Assembly (NCBI GenBank): GCA_019348445.1
Contig: JAHWJK010000075.1
Span: 1-8,240, forward strand
Length of the DNA stretch: 8,240 bases
Reading direction: 5' to 3'
Source of the DNA: Actinomycetota bacterium
Lineage (GTDB): Bacteria > Actinomycetota > CADDZG01 > WHSQ01
Every line of letters begins with the position of its first letter. Positions within the stretch are counted from its first letter, which is position 1. The notes beneath the pieces are model-generated. The model made no database searches and had not been told where the DNA came from. It was given only the letters and a program-made list of their open reading frames with translations. This document shows, one piece after another, positions 1 through 5,947 of the stretch. The position numbers and the translations under genes were made by a program.

Positions 1-457
1 CGGCGTAGATCTCGCAGATCTCGGACAGAGCCTTGAGGCCGTCCGTAGCGATGTCATCAAGCCTACCCAAAAACGGCGAAACGATGTAAGCCCCTGCCTC
101 GGCGGCGAGGATCGCTTGAGCGGGAGTGAATACCAGCGTCACGTTGACCTTCACATCGGCGTCGGATAGCTGCCGGGTAGCGCCGAGCCCATTCGGCGTC
201 ATCGCGATCTTCACGACGGCGTTGTCAGCTATCTCTCGGATCTCGAAACCTTGTTTCACGAGATTCTCGAGATCGTCGCCGGACGTCTCGATCGAGACAT
301 CACCGTCCACCACGGAACAGATCTCTTTGACGAGAGGCAGGAAATCTTTCTCTTCCTTTGCAACCAGCGTCGGGTTCGTGGTGACACCGCGCAGGACGCC
401 CCACCTCAGACCTTCCTGGATCTCGTCGAGGCTGGCGGTGTCAAGAAACAGCTTCAC
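1..457 (-). CDS. tal: Transaldolase, FSA/TalC-type (partial, 3' end beyond left edge)
   Basis: Class I aldolase of the small transaldolase / fructose-6-phosphate aldolase family. It transfers a dihydroxyacetone unit between sugar phosphates in the non-oxidative pentose phosphate pathway, in the cytoplasm. The visible 152 residues begin VKLFLDTASLDEI and carry the family signature GVTTNPTL (residues 24-31), the Schiff-base lysine in VVKIAMT (about K83), and VNVTLVFTPAQAILAAEAGA followed by SPFLGR(L)DD. Full-length relatives are about 215 residues, so roughly 60 C-terminal residues are missing. The GTG start at 455-457 was chosen because a purine-rich Shine-Dalgarno (AGGGAAGGGAG, 466-476) sits 8 nt upstream and the protein then starts exactly like the family. 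An in-frame TTG at 491-493 is a weaker alternative. The start overlaps the end of pgk2 by 17 nt, so translation is probably coupled. Transaldolase and fructose-6-phosphate aldolase activities cannot be told apart from this fragment. Confidence 0.93.
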   Translation of the reverse strand, partial: MKLFLDTASLDEIQEGLRWGVLRGVTTNPTLVAKEEKDFLPLVKEICSVVDGDVSIETSGDDLENLVKQGFEIREIADNAVVKIAMTPNGLGATRQLSDADVKVNVTLVFTPAQAILAAEAGAYIVSPFLGRLDDIATDGLKALSEICEIYA

Positions 458-1442
458 GTTCGACGCTCCCTTCCCTATCGATGGTTGTTTCAACTAGTCC
501 TTCCAATCGGTCCCCGCCTTCGACGTCGGCACCGTGCTCGACCATGTTCAGGGCTTTCAGCAACACGTGATCGATCACCTCGGACAGCGAATGATCTAGA
601 TCGACGTGTTCGATCACGGGTACGCCTCGCATCAAAGCCGAATTCACCATGTACTTCTGGATCTTGCGGATCTTTTTGAATGCGTTGAGGTACCGATCGC
701 CGTCGCGCTTCGATGTGTCTCGACCCCGGCGGTAGAAGTGACTCCTGTGCAGCTCCTCGTCTTCGACCGCGATCAGCAACGGGACGATGACAGCTTCATC
801 GCTTTCGATCGACTCCAAGAATCCCGGAACGAGATGCGCGCCCTCGAGGATCATGTCCGTTCCTTCGGCGATCGCTCGGTCGATCAATGCCTGTGCACCA
901 ACCGCGACGGCAGCCGCTTGCTCGCGGAAACCGATGATCAGTCGGTCACCAGAGTGCGGGATCGGCTGACGAACCGCCTTGTCGGCTTCGAATGACGACG
1001 CATAAAGCGTAGGGAACATCTCCTCGGTCAAGGTGCTGCGGAGAACTTCCCTGATCGCGTCGGTGGACACCACGCGAGTGATGCCAAGCCGGGTCGCGAG
1101 TTGCGTTGCGATCGTCGACTTCCCGGCCCCCGTCGCGCCGCCCAGCAAGATGATCAAAGGGATGTTGAGCTCCGCGACCGACTGCCACTTGATGAACGTC
1201 TCCGCGTACTTGTCGCCCTCCTCCTCGCGCAACACCGCGATCGTGAGTTGGCGCAACTGCTCCGCGGGAACCGTGTCTTGCCCCAGCTCCGTCAGTTTCT
1301 GCTCGACCGTGTTCGCGACTCGATACGAGCGCACCGGACCGAGGCCGGTCACCATCAACGACGATGCCGTGAGGCCTTTCGAATACGGAAGACCGTGCTC
1401 CTGCTCGGAGATGAAGATGTGGTCGCGCCTCTTCTCGGTCAT
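441..1442 (-). CDS. pgk2: 2-phosphoglycerate kinase (2PGK) with N-terminal ATP-cone-like region
   Basis: A 333-residue cytoplasmic kinase expected to phosphorylate 2-phosphoglycerate with ATP to 2,3-bisphosphoglycerate, the first committed step toward cyclic 2,3-diphosphoglycerate in methanogens. Residues 8-86 resemble the ATP-cone-like N-terminal region of archaeal 2PGK (HGLPYSKGLTASSL, then a helical stretch ending TFIKW). The kinase domain follows: P-loop GGATGAGKST (101-110), VSTDAIRE (125-132), EGAHLVPG (200-207), and a basic segment YRRGRDTSKRDGDRY (237-251) near the end of the domain. Residues about 300-333 form an acidic, probably flexible tail absent from the core fold. The ATG start forms an ATGA overlap with the cpgS stop, and the 3' end overlaps the transaldolase start by 17 nt. 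Pairing with cpgS strongly supports the substrate call; a P-loop kinase of another small phosphorylated acid is the alternative. Confidence 0.88.
   Translation of the reverse strand: MTEKRRDHIFISEQEHGLPYSKGLTASSLMVTGLGPVRSYRVANTVEQKLTELGQDTVPAEQLRQLTIAVLREEEGDKYAETFIKWQSVAELNIPLIILLGGATGAGKSTIATQLATRLGITRVVSTDAIREVLRSTLTEEMFPTLYASSFEADKAVRQPIPHSGDRLIIGFREQAAAVAVGAQALIDRAIAEGTDMILEGAHLVPGFLESIESDEAVIVPLLIAVEDEELHRSHFYRRGRDTSKRDGDRYLNAFKKIRKIQKYMVNSALMRGVPVIEHVDLDHSLSEVIDHVLLKALNMVEHGADVEGGDRLEGLVETTIDREGSVEREAVS
466..476 (-). promoter_or_regulatory. Ribosome binding site for the transaldolase
   Basis: On the minus strand this reads AGGGAAGGGAG, with its GGGAG core 8 nt before the GTG at 455-457. 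It lies inside the last codons of pgk2. It decides the GTG start over the upstream in-frame TTG at 491-493. Confidence 0.7.
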
Positions 1443-2791
1443 CGCTCTCTCTGCTCGAAGCGTCGGCGGGCGAGGTCGTAGGCCCTCATGACGAACTCGG
1501 CGGGATCGTCGCCGTCGACGCTCGTCGGGACGTTGTCCATGTAGACGACGTCCATACCCGCGTCCATGGCTCGTCTAGTAGCCACGTCGATCCCTGCTGC
1601 TTTGATCTCGCATAAGAGGGTGTCCGCCTTTTCTGCGATGCGTCCGATATCTGTCTCCAAACGATCCCGATCCGAAAGAGCGTGCGAGATCCCGACGACG
1701 TCACACCCCTGCTCCTCCTCGAGATGCGTCTTGATGGATCCCCCCGCCGCTTCAGGTGCCGTCGTTGCTACGAAAACGTTGCGTCCCTCAACGGATCGTG
1801 TCGGCACCGGCCGGAAGACCGTCCGGATGATCTCGATCTCTGGTTGTGACCCTTCTCCCTTGCTTGTACGGAAAGAAGATCGAATCTCAGAAGTGATCGC
1901 GGAGATCTGGGAGGGGGAACCGAAAGGTTCCTCGCACATAGTAAGCACAACGAAGTCCGATAGCAAGAGTCGGTACGGGCCCATGTAACTGCTGAGGAAC
2001 TCGGTCGGGCACGACGACGGAACGACGAGGATGCTGACGTCGGCGTGAACCGGTGGGATGGCAGACCCGGAACCTTCGAGGATGACGGCGTCGCCCGGAA
2101 GATCGTTGGCGACGCGCACTCCCTCGGCGACGTTCGATACGTCGACACCACCGGCGAGACCGCCGCCACATCTCCGGCATCCGACCGTCGGGACGCGTCC
2201 CAGCAGCGCGTCCTCGATGTAATCCGAGGCTGCATGACGACCTTGATCCACGATCTCGAGAAGGTCCTTGGCTTCGATGTCGACCTCGTCGCCGCGCATG
2301 ACCTCGGGCTCGGGTGGGCCCCCTCGACCCATCGCGACGACGACCGGAGGACTGCCTGCCTCTTTCATGGTTCGCGCTACGAAACCCGTTATCGCCGTCT
2401 TGCCGGTCCGTTTCCCCGTGCCGATGATCGCGATCGACGGTCGCGTGCAGAGCCGCGGGCGCGGTGGCGGAGAGAACGCGAAGTCGGCTCCTTCGTAGGG
2501 CACACCTCGCGCCAGAGCTACGGAGATCAGACGGTGCCGACGCCGGTAGTCGAGGACGGGCTCGTCCGATAGATCCAGGACCGCGTCGGGTTGGAACTCG
2601 ACGATGGCGCGATCGAGTGTCTCCTGTTGGTCGGTCCCCGTGACGATCTCCCATTCGCCGAGCGCGTCGAGCCCACCGGAGGGCAGCTTCTCTTTACCGC
2701 CGACCAGGACCGCCGCGGCGATCTCGTGTCCGGAGGAAGCGACGTCCTCGAGAGCGGAATGCGTGACGGCGGGATAGTGCTCGCCGTCCAC
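1439..2791 (-). CDS. cpgS: Cyclic 2,3-diphosphoglycerate synthetase (cDPGS)
   Basis: ATP-dependent enzyme that closes 2,3-bisphosphoglycerate into the cyclic trianionic pyrophosphate cDPG. With the GTG at 2789-2791 as start it has 450 residues, close to the roughly 460 of the Methanothermus enzyme. The N-terminal part (VDGEHYPAV, then a Rossmann-like domain to about residue 110) precedes a P-loop domain with IAIIGTGKRTGKT (P-loop 124-132). Other visible blocks are AMGRGGPPEPE (153-163), GCRRCGGG (204-211, a CxxC pair), ILEGSGSAIPPVHAD (237-251) and MCEEPFGSP (285-293). The true start may lie upstream. The in-frame extension YLVVV completes the first beta strand, and AGGAG (2816-2820) sits 6 nt before an in-frame ATC at 2807-2809, which would give MRYLVVVDGEHYP. 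No in-frame ATG exists before the upstream stop at 2855-2857. It is first gene of the cpgS-pgk2-transaldolase operon and overlaps pgk2 by ATGA. Confidence 0.87.
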   Translation of the reverse strand: MDGEHYPAVTHSALEDVASSGHEIAAAVLVGGKEKLPSGGLDALGEWEIVTGTDQQETLDRAIVEFQPDAVLDLSDEPVLDYRRRHRLISVALARGVPYEGADFAFSPPPRPRLCTRPSIAIIGTGKRTGKTAITGFVARTMKEAGSPPVVVAMGRGGPPEPEVMRGDEVDIEAKDLLEIVDQGRHAASDYIEDALLGRVPTVGCRRCGGGLAGGVDVSNVAEGVRVANDLPGDAVILEGSGSAIPPVHADVSILVVPSSCPTEFLSSYMGPYRLLLSDFVVLTMCEEPFGSPSQISAITSEIRSSFRTSKGEGSQPEIEIIRTVFRPVPTRSVEGRNVFVATTAPEAAGGSIKTHLEEEQGCDVVGISHALSDRDRLETDIGRIAEKADTLLCEIKAAGIDVATRRAMDAGMDVVYMDNVPTSVDGDDPAEFVMRAYDLARRRFEQRER

Positions 2792-2809
2792 GACGACCAG
2801 ATACCTGAT

Positions 2810-2893
2810 CTGAGACTCCTGGGGAGGATTGGAAAAACGGCCGCGCGGGTAACCCTATGTCACGAAGCGACATCGCTACGAGAGGAGGGTCCC
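2810..2893. promoter_or_regulatory. Divergent intergenic control region
   Basis: About 84 nt separate the divergent cpgS operon and the plus-strand membrane protein gene, so both promoters should lie here or extend into the cpgS 5' end. On the plus strand a TTGGAA (2829-2834) lies upstream of CCCTAT (2853-2858), a weak promoter candidate. A small inverted repeat GGGT-A-ACCC (2847-2855) and a 4-bp hairpin AGCG/CGCT (2866-2877) are visible. No consensus promoter or recognised operator can be named with confidence; the call rests mainly on gene orientation. Confidence 0.4.
2882..2889 (+). promoter_or_regulatory. Ribosome binding site for the four-helix membrane protein
   Basis: GAGGAGGG lies 4 nt before the ATG at 2894 and contains a near-perfect Shine-Dalgarno. 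It fixes this ATG as the start, although the reading frame stays open far upstream, antisense to cpgS. Confidence 0.75.
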
Positions 2894-3589
2894 ATGTTCC
2901 GACGGAACAAGGACGTCACCACTGCGCAACCGGTAGAGGCCCGCGGCGGGATCGCCGGCGGCGCGATCCTGACGGGAGTCGTCGTTGCGTTTGGCGCGAT
3001 GTTCCTACTTAGTGCGCTGATCGGCGGCATCCTGGCCGCGCTCGGCGTCGCCGAAGCCGATATCACCCGCGGTGAAGCCATCGACGCCGGTATCGGCGCC
3101 GGGATGGCATTCGTCGTGGCGCAGTTCCTGTCCTACCTGTGGGGCGGTTACACGGCCGGGCGCATGGCCCGCGGCGCGGGACTCGGCAACGGCGTGCTCG
3201 TCCCGGTAACGGCGCTCATCCTCGGCGCGATCACGCTCGTGGTGGTCGGGGCCCTTGGTGCGACGGCGAACCTGAACCTGCCGTTCACCGAGAACCGTCT
3301 GCCGCTCGAGAACGATTACCTCGTGAACTGGGGCATCGGCATCGGCATCGCGTCGCTCATCGCGATGTTCCTCGGTGCGGCGATCGGTGGGTCGATGGGT
3401 GCTCGGTGGCACACGAAGCTAGAGCGCGACGTCTACGACGAAACGCCGGTCAAGACCCGTGACGGAGACGAGCTTCGCGACCGGACGACACCTGCCACGA
3501 CTGGTGGGGCCGCCGCGCGCGACGACCACACGATCGACCTGAATCGCGACGATCGGACCGATACCCACCGGACCGAGACGTATAGATAG
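2894..3589 (+). CDS. Four-helix glycine-rich membrane protein of unknown function
   Basis: A 231-residue integral membrane protein; I do not recognise a named family. A short basic N-terminus (MFRRNKD) precedes four predicted membrane segments at about residues 20-51, 64-88, 96-122 and 144-170. All are rich in Gly and Ala with many GxxxG-like spacings, which suggests tight helix packing. Loops are short, and the helix 3-4 loop (123-143) is polar. After helix 4 comes a hydrophilic, probably cytoplasmic tail of about 60 residues (171-231), rich in Asp, Arg, Thr and His and likely disordered. The start is fixed by GAGGAGGG 4 nt upstream. The gene stands alone: it is divergent from the cDPG operon and is closed by a strong terminator 22 nt after its stop. 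A regulatory or stress link with the cDPG operon is possible only by shared intergenic position. Confidence 0.82.
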   Translation: MFRRNKDVTTAQPVEARGGIAGGAILTGVVVAFGAMFLLSALIGGILAALGVAEADITRGEAIDAGIGAGMAFVVAQFLSYLWGGYTAGRMARGAGLGNGVLVPVTALILGAITLVVVGALGATANLNLPFTENRLPLENDYLVNWGIGIGIASLIAMFLGAAIGGSMGARWHTKLERDVYDETPVKTRDGDELRDRTTPATTGGAAARDDHTIDLNRDDRTDTHRTETYR

Positions 3590-3610
3590 CGTCGCAAATC
3601 GGACAAATTG

Positions 3611-3638
3611 GGGGCCGCTTCGGCGGCCCCTTTCCGTT
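3611..3638 (+). terminator. Rho-independent terminator with UUCG tetraloop
   Basis: A perfect 8-bp GC stem, GGGGCCGC (3611-3618) and GCGGCCCC (3623-3630), is capped by TTCG (3619-3622) and followed by TTTCCGTT. It ends transcription of the membrane protein gene and insulates the cupredoxin gene downstream. UUCG is an especially stable RNA tetraloop. Confidence 0.88.
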
Positions 3639-3641
3639 ATG

Positions 3642-3660
3642 GCGCGCAGGAGCGCGCAGG
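3642..3660 (+). repeat. Short direct repeat, 2 x GCGCGCAGG
   Basis: GCGCGCAGG occurs at 3642-3650 and again at 3652-3660, a 10-bp period (about one helical turn), in the 43-nt gap between the terminator and the cupredoxin start. It could be paired half-sites for a regulator or simple slippage in GC-rich DNA; nothing visible decides between them. Confidence 0.45.
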
Positions 3661-3681
3661 CGCTCGGAGAACCTCACCTTC

Positions 3682-4110
3682 ATGAAGAAAGTTCTGCTCG
3701 TCGCGCTCGCCGTCAGCTTGTCTTGCTTCGCGCCGACGGCATCCGCGACCGACGTCGAGGTCGGCGGCCGAGTCGTCTCCGGCGGAGGGACGCCGGTAAG
3801 CAACGGTCTGTTCTTCCCCGGCACCGCGATCCCCGACGGCGACGGCGGCCTCACCGCGATCCTTCCGCCCATCGAGATCGAGCGTGGGACGGATCTCGAA
3901 TTCACCAACATCGACGAAGCCGCGGTATCGAATGCTCACAAGATCGTCTCTCTCAAGCGACGCAAGGGACGACCGCTGTTCCAGTCCAAGACGCTGACGC
4001 GTCCCGGTCAGTCGACATTGGTGGCGACGTCGAACCTGAAGCCCGGGCTGTACCCCTTCTATTGCTCCGTGCACAGCGGGATGTGGGCGCAACTCAAGGT
4101 CGTTCGCTAG
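3682..4110 (+). CDS. Secreted cupredoxin (plastocyanin/amicyanin-like blue copper protein)
   Basis: A 142-residue small electron-transfer-type protein with one type 1 copper site. Residues 1-22 form a Sec signal peptide (MKK, hydrophobic core, ASA-T cleavage site after A22). The mature part of about 120 residues has the cupredoxin ligand set: H86 in SNAHKIV and the C-terminal loop YCSVHSGMW with C128, H131 and M134. The CxxHxxM spacing matches amicyanin rather than plastocyanin (CxxHxxxxM). The terminal strand AQLKVV is typical. It should act outside the membrane as a redox carrier or copper binder; no partner oxidase or dehydrogenase lies nearby. A GGAG (3666-3669) lies 12 nt before the ATG, a rather long spacing. 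The promoter must lie in the 43-nt gap after the terminator or overlap it. The stop abuts that of convergent thrB. Confidence 0.88.
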   Translation: MKKVLLVALAVSLSCFAPTASATDVEVGGRVVSGGGTPVSNGLFFPGTAIPDGDGGLTAILPPIEIERGTDLEFTNIDEAAVSNAHKIVSLKRRKGRPLFQSKTLTRPGQSTLVATSNLKPGLYPFYCSVHSGMWAQLKVVR

Positions 4111-5025
4111 TCAATCTTCGGTCGTTGCTCCGTCCGGTTCCCACTCGCTGACGAAGACGCGCCATCCGGCGTTGCGCGATCTGCAGATGCGTCTGACCTG
4201 TTCCGTGCGCGTCGCGGCCTCGGGTCGCGGCGTGACGATGAGAAGCGAAGGGCCCGATCCCGCGATCGACACCGGAAGTCCGGCCTCTCTCATCTCCGCG
4301 TGAACGGCAGCGGTCTCCGGCATCATCGCGAGCCGCGTCGGCTCGTGTAGACGATCGGTCATCGCCTCGGCAAGGACCTCCGATCCTGCGCCGGTAGCCA
4401 TCGCCGCAACGAGCAGCGCCGCACGGGCAGCCGTGAATTGCGCGTCGGCGAAGGAAACGTCGGATGGCAGCGCACTGCGCGCTCTCGTCGTCTGCAACTG
4501 CTCGCGCGGCACCGCGACGATCGGAACGAGGCGCTCGCTGGGCTCGATCCGCAGGTGACGCAGGTCTTGTGAAGTTTCGCCCTTGTAGCAGACGACTAGA
4601 CCTCCGACGAGCGCAGGCAGCACGTTGTCCGGGTGGCCTTCGAGCTGGATGGCGAGCTGAAGGATCTCCGTCTGATGGATCATCCCGCCGGTGATGGCGC
4701 GGGCTGCATACAGCCCTCCCACGACCGCCGCGGCGGACGAACCAAGCCCGGAAGCAAGAGGGATCGGGTTCTTGACCCGCACGGCATAACCAGGAGGTTG
4801 GCGACCGATGTGGTCGAAGAACGCATTCATCGATCTCACTACTAGATTCGTCTCATCGCGCGGGAGATCGTCAGCGCCCTCGCCTTCGATGTTGATCTCG
4901 ATCGAGTCTCGCCGCGGCTCGATGTCGATCTCGAGATGGAGCTGGATCGCGATACCGAGCGCATCGAAACCAGGACCGAGGTTCGCGACGGTGGCGGGGA
5001 CGCGGACCTTTACGGCTGCGGGCAT
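4111..5025 (-). CDS. thrB: Homoserine kinase (GHMP family)
   Basis: Phosphorylates L-homoserine with ATP to O-phospho-L-homoserine, the substrate of threonine synthase; cytoplasmic. The 304 residues match the family length. All three GHMP motifs are present: VPATVANLGPGFDALG (9-24), the nucleotide-binding loop PLASGLGSSAAA (89-100) and AGSGPSLL (255-262); EGHPDN (129-134) is also typical of ThrB. The ATG start at 5023-5025 agrees with the family N-terminus (KVRVPAT) and has a GGAAGGG purine run a few bases upstream. It is the last visible gene of the hom-thrC-DUF3105-thrB operon, 45 nt after the preceding stop. The stop directly abuts the stop of the convergent cupredoxin gene, and no terminator hairpin was seen between them. 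Confidence 0.95.
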   Translation of the reverse strand: MPAAVKVRVPATVANLGPGFDALGIAIQLHLEIDIEPRRDSIEINIEGEGADDLPRDETNLVVRSMNAFFDHIGRQPPGYAVRVKNPIPLASGLGSSAAAVVGGLYAARAITGGMIHQTEILQLAIQLEGHPDNVLPALVGGLVVCYKGETSQDLRHLRIEPSERLVPIVAVPREQLQTTRARSALPSDVSFADAQFTAARAALLVAAMATGAGSEVLAEAMTDRLHEPTRLAMMPETAAVHAEMREAGLPVSIAGSGPSLLIVTPRPEAATRTEQVRRICRSRNAGWRVFVSEWEPDGATTED

Positions 5026-5070
5026 CGAGGTTCCCTTCCGCTAGGACAACGCTGCACAGGATGACACGAG

Positions 5071-5931
5071 TCAGCCGTTGAAACGCGGAGTAAGAGGTTC
5101 GGGCGCCCTTCCTTGGAAACGTCGACGGAACTCATCGACTACCTCCTGCGACACGTTGACGCAGGCTCGTGCCCGGGTCCACGTCGTGAGCACGATGTTG
5201 TACGGGTCGTTGATGTTCTCGAAGGGTGCGGCGACCGTCGCGTTCGGCTCCTGCGCGACGAGCTGTTCCACCTGCTCCTCTAAGAACTCGTTCACGTGCG
5301 GCCGATACCAGATCACGACCTGCCCGTGCTCGAGGTTGTGGACGAGACGTTCCGGCTCGATCGCGCTCGACGGTTCGTAGAAACCCGGATCCGCGGGTCG
5401 GTCGTAATGGGGACCCGACGTCGGTGGGTTCGAGTTGTAGGGCTCGTGGGGCTGTCCCGGCCGGATGTGATCGGCACCCATATCGGGATACCTCTCGACG
5501 GGGGTGCAGTCCGCCTCCCGCTCGCCGACCTCCTCCAACGATCCCTCGAGGATCACGATCTGTCCCTCGTCCAAGACCTCTTGCACGTTCGACTCGGCGG
5601 CGAAGTTGAACACTGCGAACGCGCCGAGCGTCACCGCAAGGAGGAAGACCAGGGACAAGACGACCCCGATCCAACCGAGCACGATCCCGGCGATCGCCAT
5701 CCCGTCGCCGCCTTCGCTGCCGTGGGATCGTTTGATCTGGCCGCGGCCCACGTAACCGAAGATCAGAGCGAGGACCGACCCGACGACGGGGCACATAGTC
5801 AGGCCGAGGAGGCCGGAGACGAGGGCCGCGATCGCCATCCCGTTCGTCTTCTGAACCGGAGGCACCTGCCCGCCATACTGAGGTTGGATCTGGCCGGGCG
5901 GGGGCGGGATTTGCTGCGGGGGCTCGTTCAT
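5071..5931 (-). CDS. DUF4190-DUF3105 membrane-anchored protein of unknown function
   Basis: A 286-residue protein, inferred to be anchored in the cell membrane. Residues 1-30 are a Pro/Gln-rich cytoplasmic-type leader. Residues 31-112 form a DUF4190-like module with two membrane helices (about 32-61 and 78-112) joined by a conserved-looking GYVGRGQIKRS loop. After a short linker, residues about 140-275 form a DUF3105 domain, probably extracytoplasmic, with the hallmark blocks YNSNPPTSGPHY (165-176) and LVHNLEHGQVVIWY (196-209). H175 and the HxxEH residues H198, E201 and H202 could form a metal or catalytic site, but no activity is known to me. Two cysteines (C142 and C257) flank the domain and could pair. 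It sits between thrC and thrB: its ATG is 16 nt after the thrC stop, with GGGAG overlapping that stop codon (TAGGGAG), so it is co-transcribed. No role in threonine synthesis is established. Confidence 0.85.
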   Translation of the reverse strand: MNEPPQQIPPPPGQIQPQYGGQVPPVQKTNGMAIAALVSGLLGLTMCPVVGSVLALIFGYVGRGQIKRSHGSEGGDGMAIAGIVLGWIGVVLSLVFLLAVTLGAFAVFNFAAESNVQEVLDEGQIVILEGSLEEVGEREADCTPVERYPDMGADHIRPGQPHEPYNSNPPTSGPHYDRPADPGFYEPSSAIEPERLVHNLEHGQVVIWYRPHVNEFLEEQVEQLVAQEPNATVAAPFENINDPYNIVLTTWTRARACVNVSQEVVDEFRRRFQGRAPEPLTPRFNG

Positions 5932-5947
5932 CGCGCTCTTTGTCTCC

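Noticed and set aside
606..1491. Overlapping plus-strand frames opposite pgk2
   Set aside because: They are complementary to conserved pgk2 codons and show the low-complexity Arg/Ser composition of shadow frames.
2866..2877. Small hairpin AGCG-acat-CGCT before the membrane protein gene
   Set aside because: Only 4 bp of stem; too short to call a riboswitch, operator or terminator alone.
2591..2893. Upstream in-frame extension of the four-helix membrane protein gene on the plus strand
   Set aside because: It runs antisense to the conserved 5' part of cpgS, has no recognisable domain, and a strong Shine-Dalgarno with ATG sits at 2882-2896 exactly where the membrane protein begins.
3581..3586. 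TATAGA as a -10 box for the cupredoxin gene
   Set aside because: It lies upstream of the strong terminator at 3611-3638, which would stop such a transcript, and no acceptable -35 box lies at normal spacing.
3715..3729. Possible lipoprotein box (SLSC) in the cupredoxin leader
   Set aside because: Serine rather than leucine is at -3 of C15, so the lipobox is poor. A good signal peptidase I site (ASA-T, after residue 22) follows.
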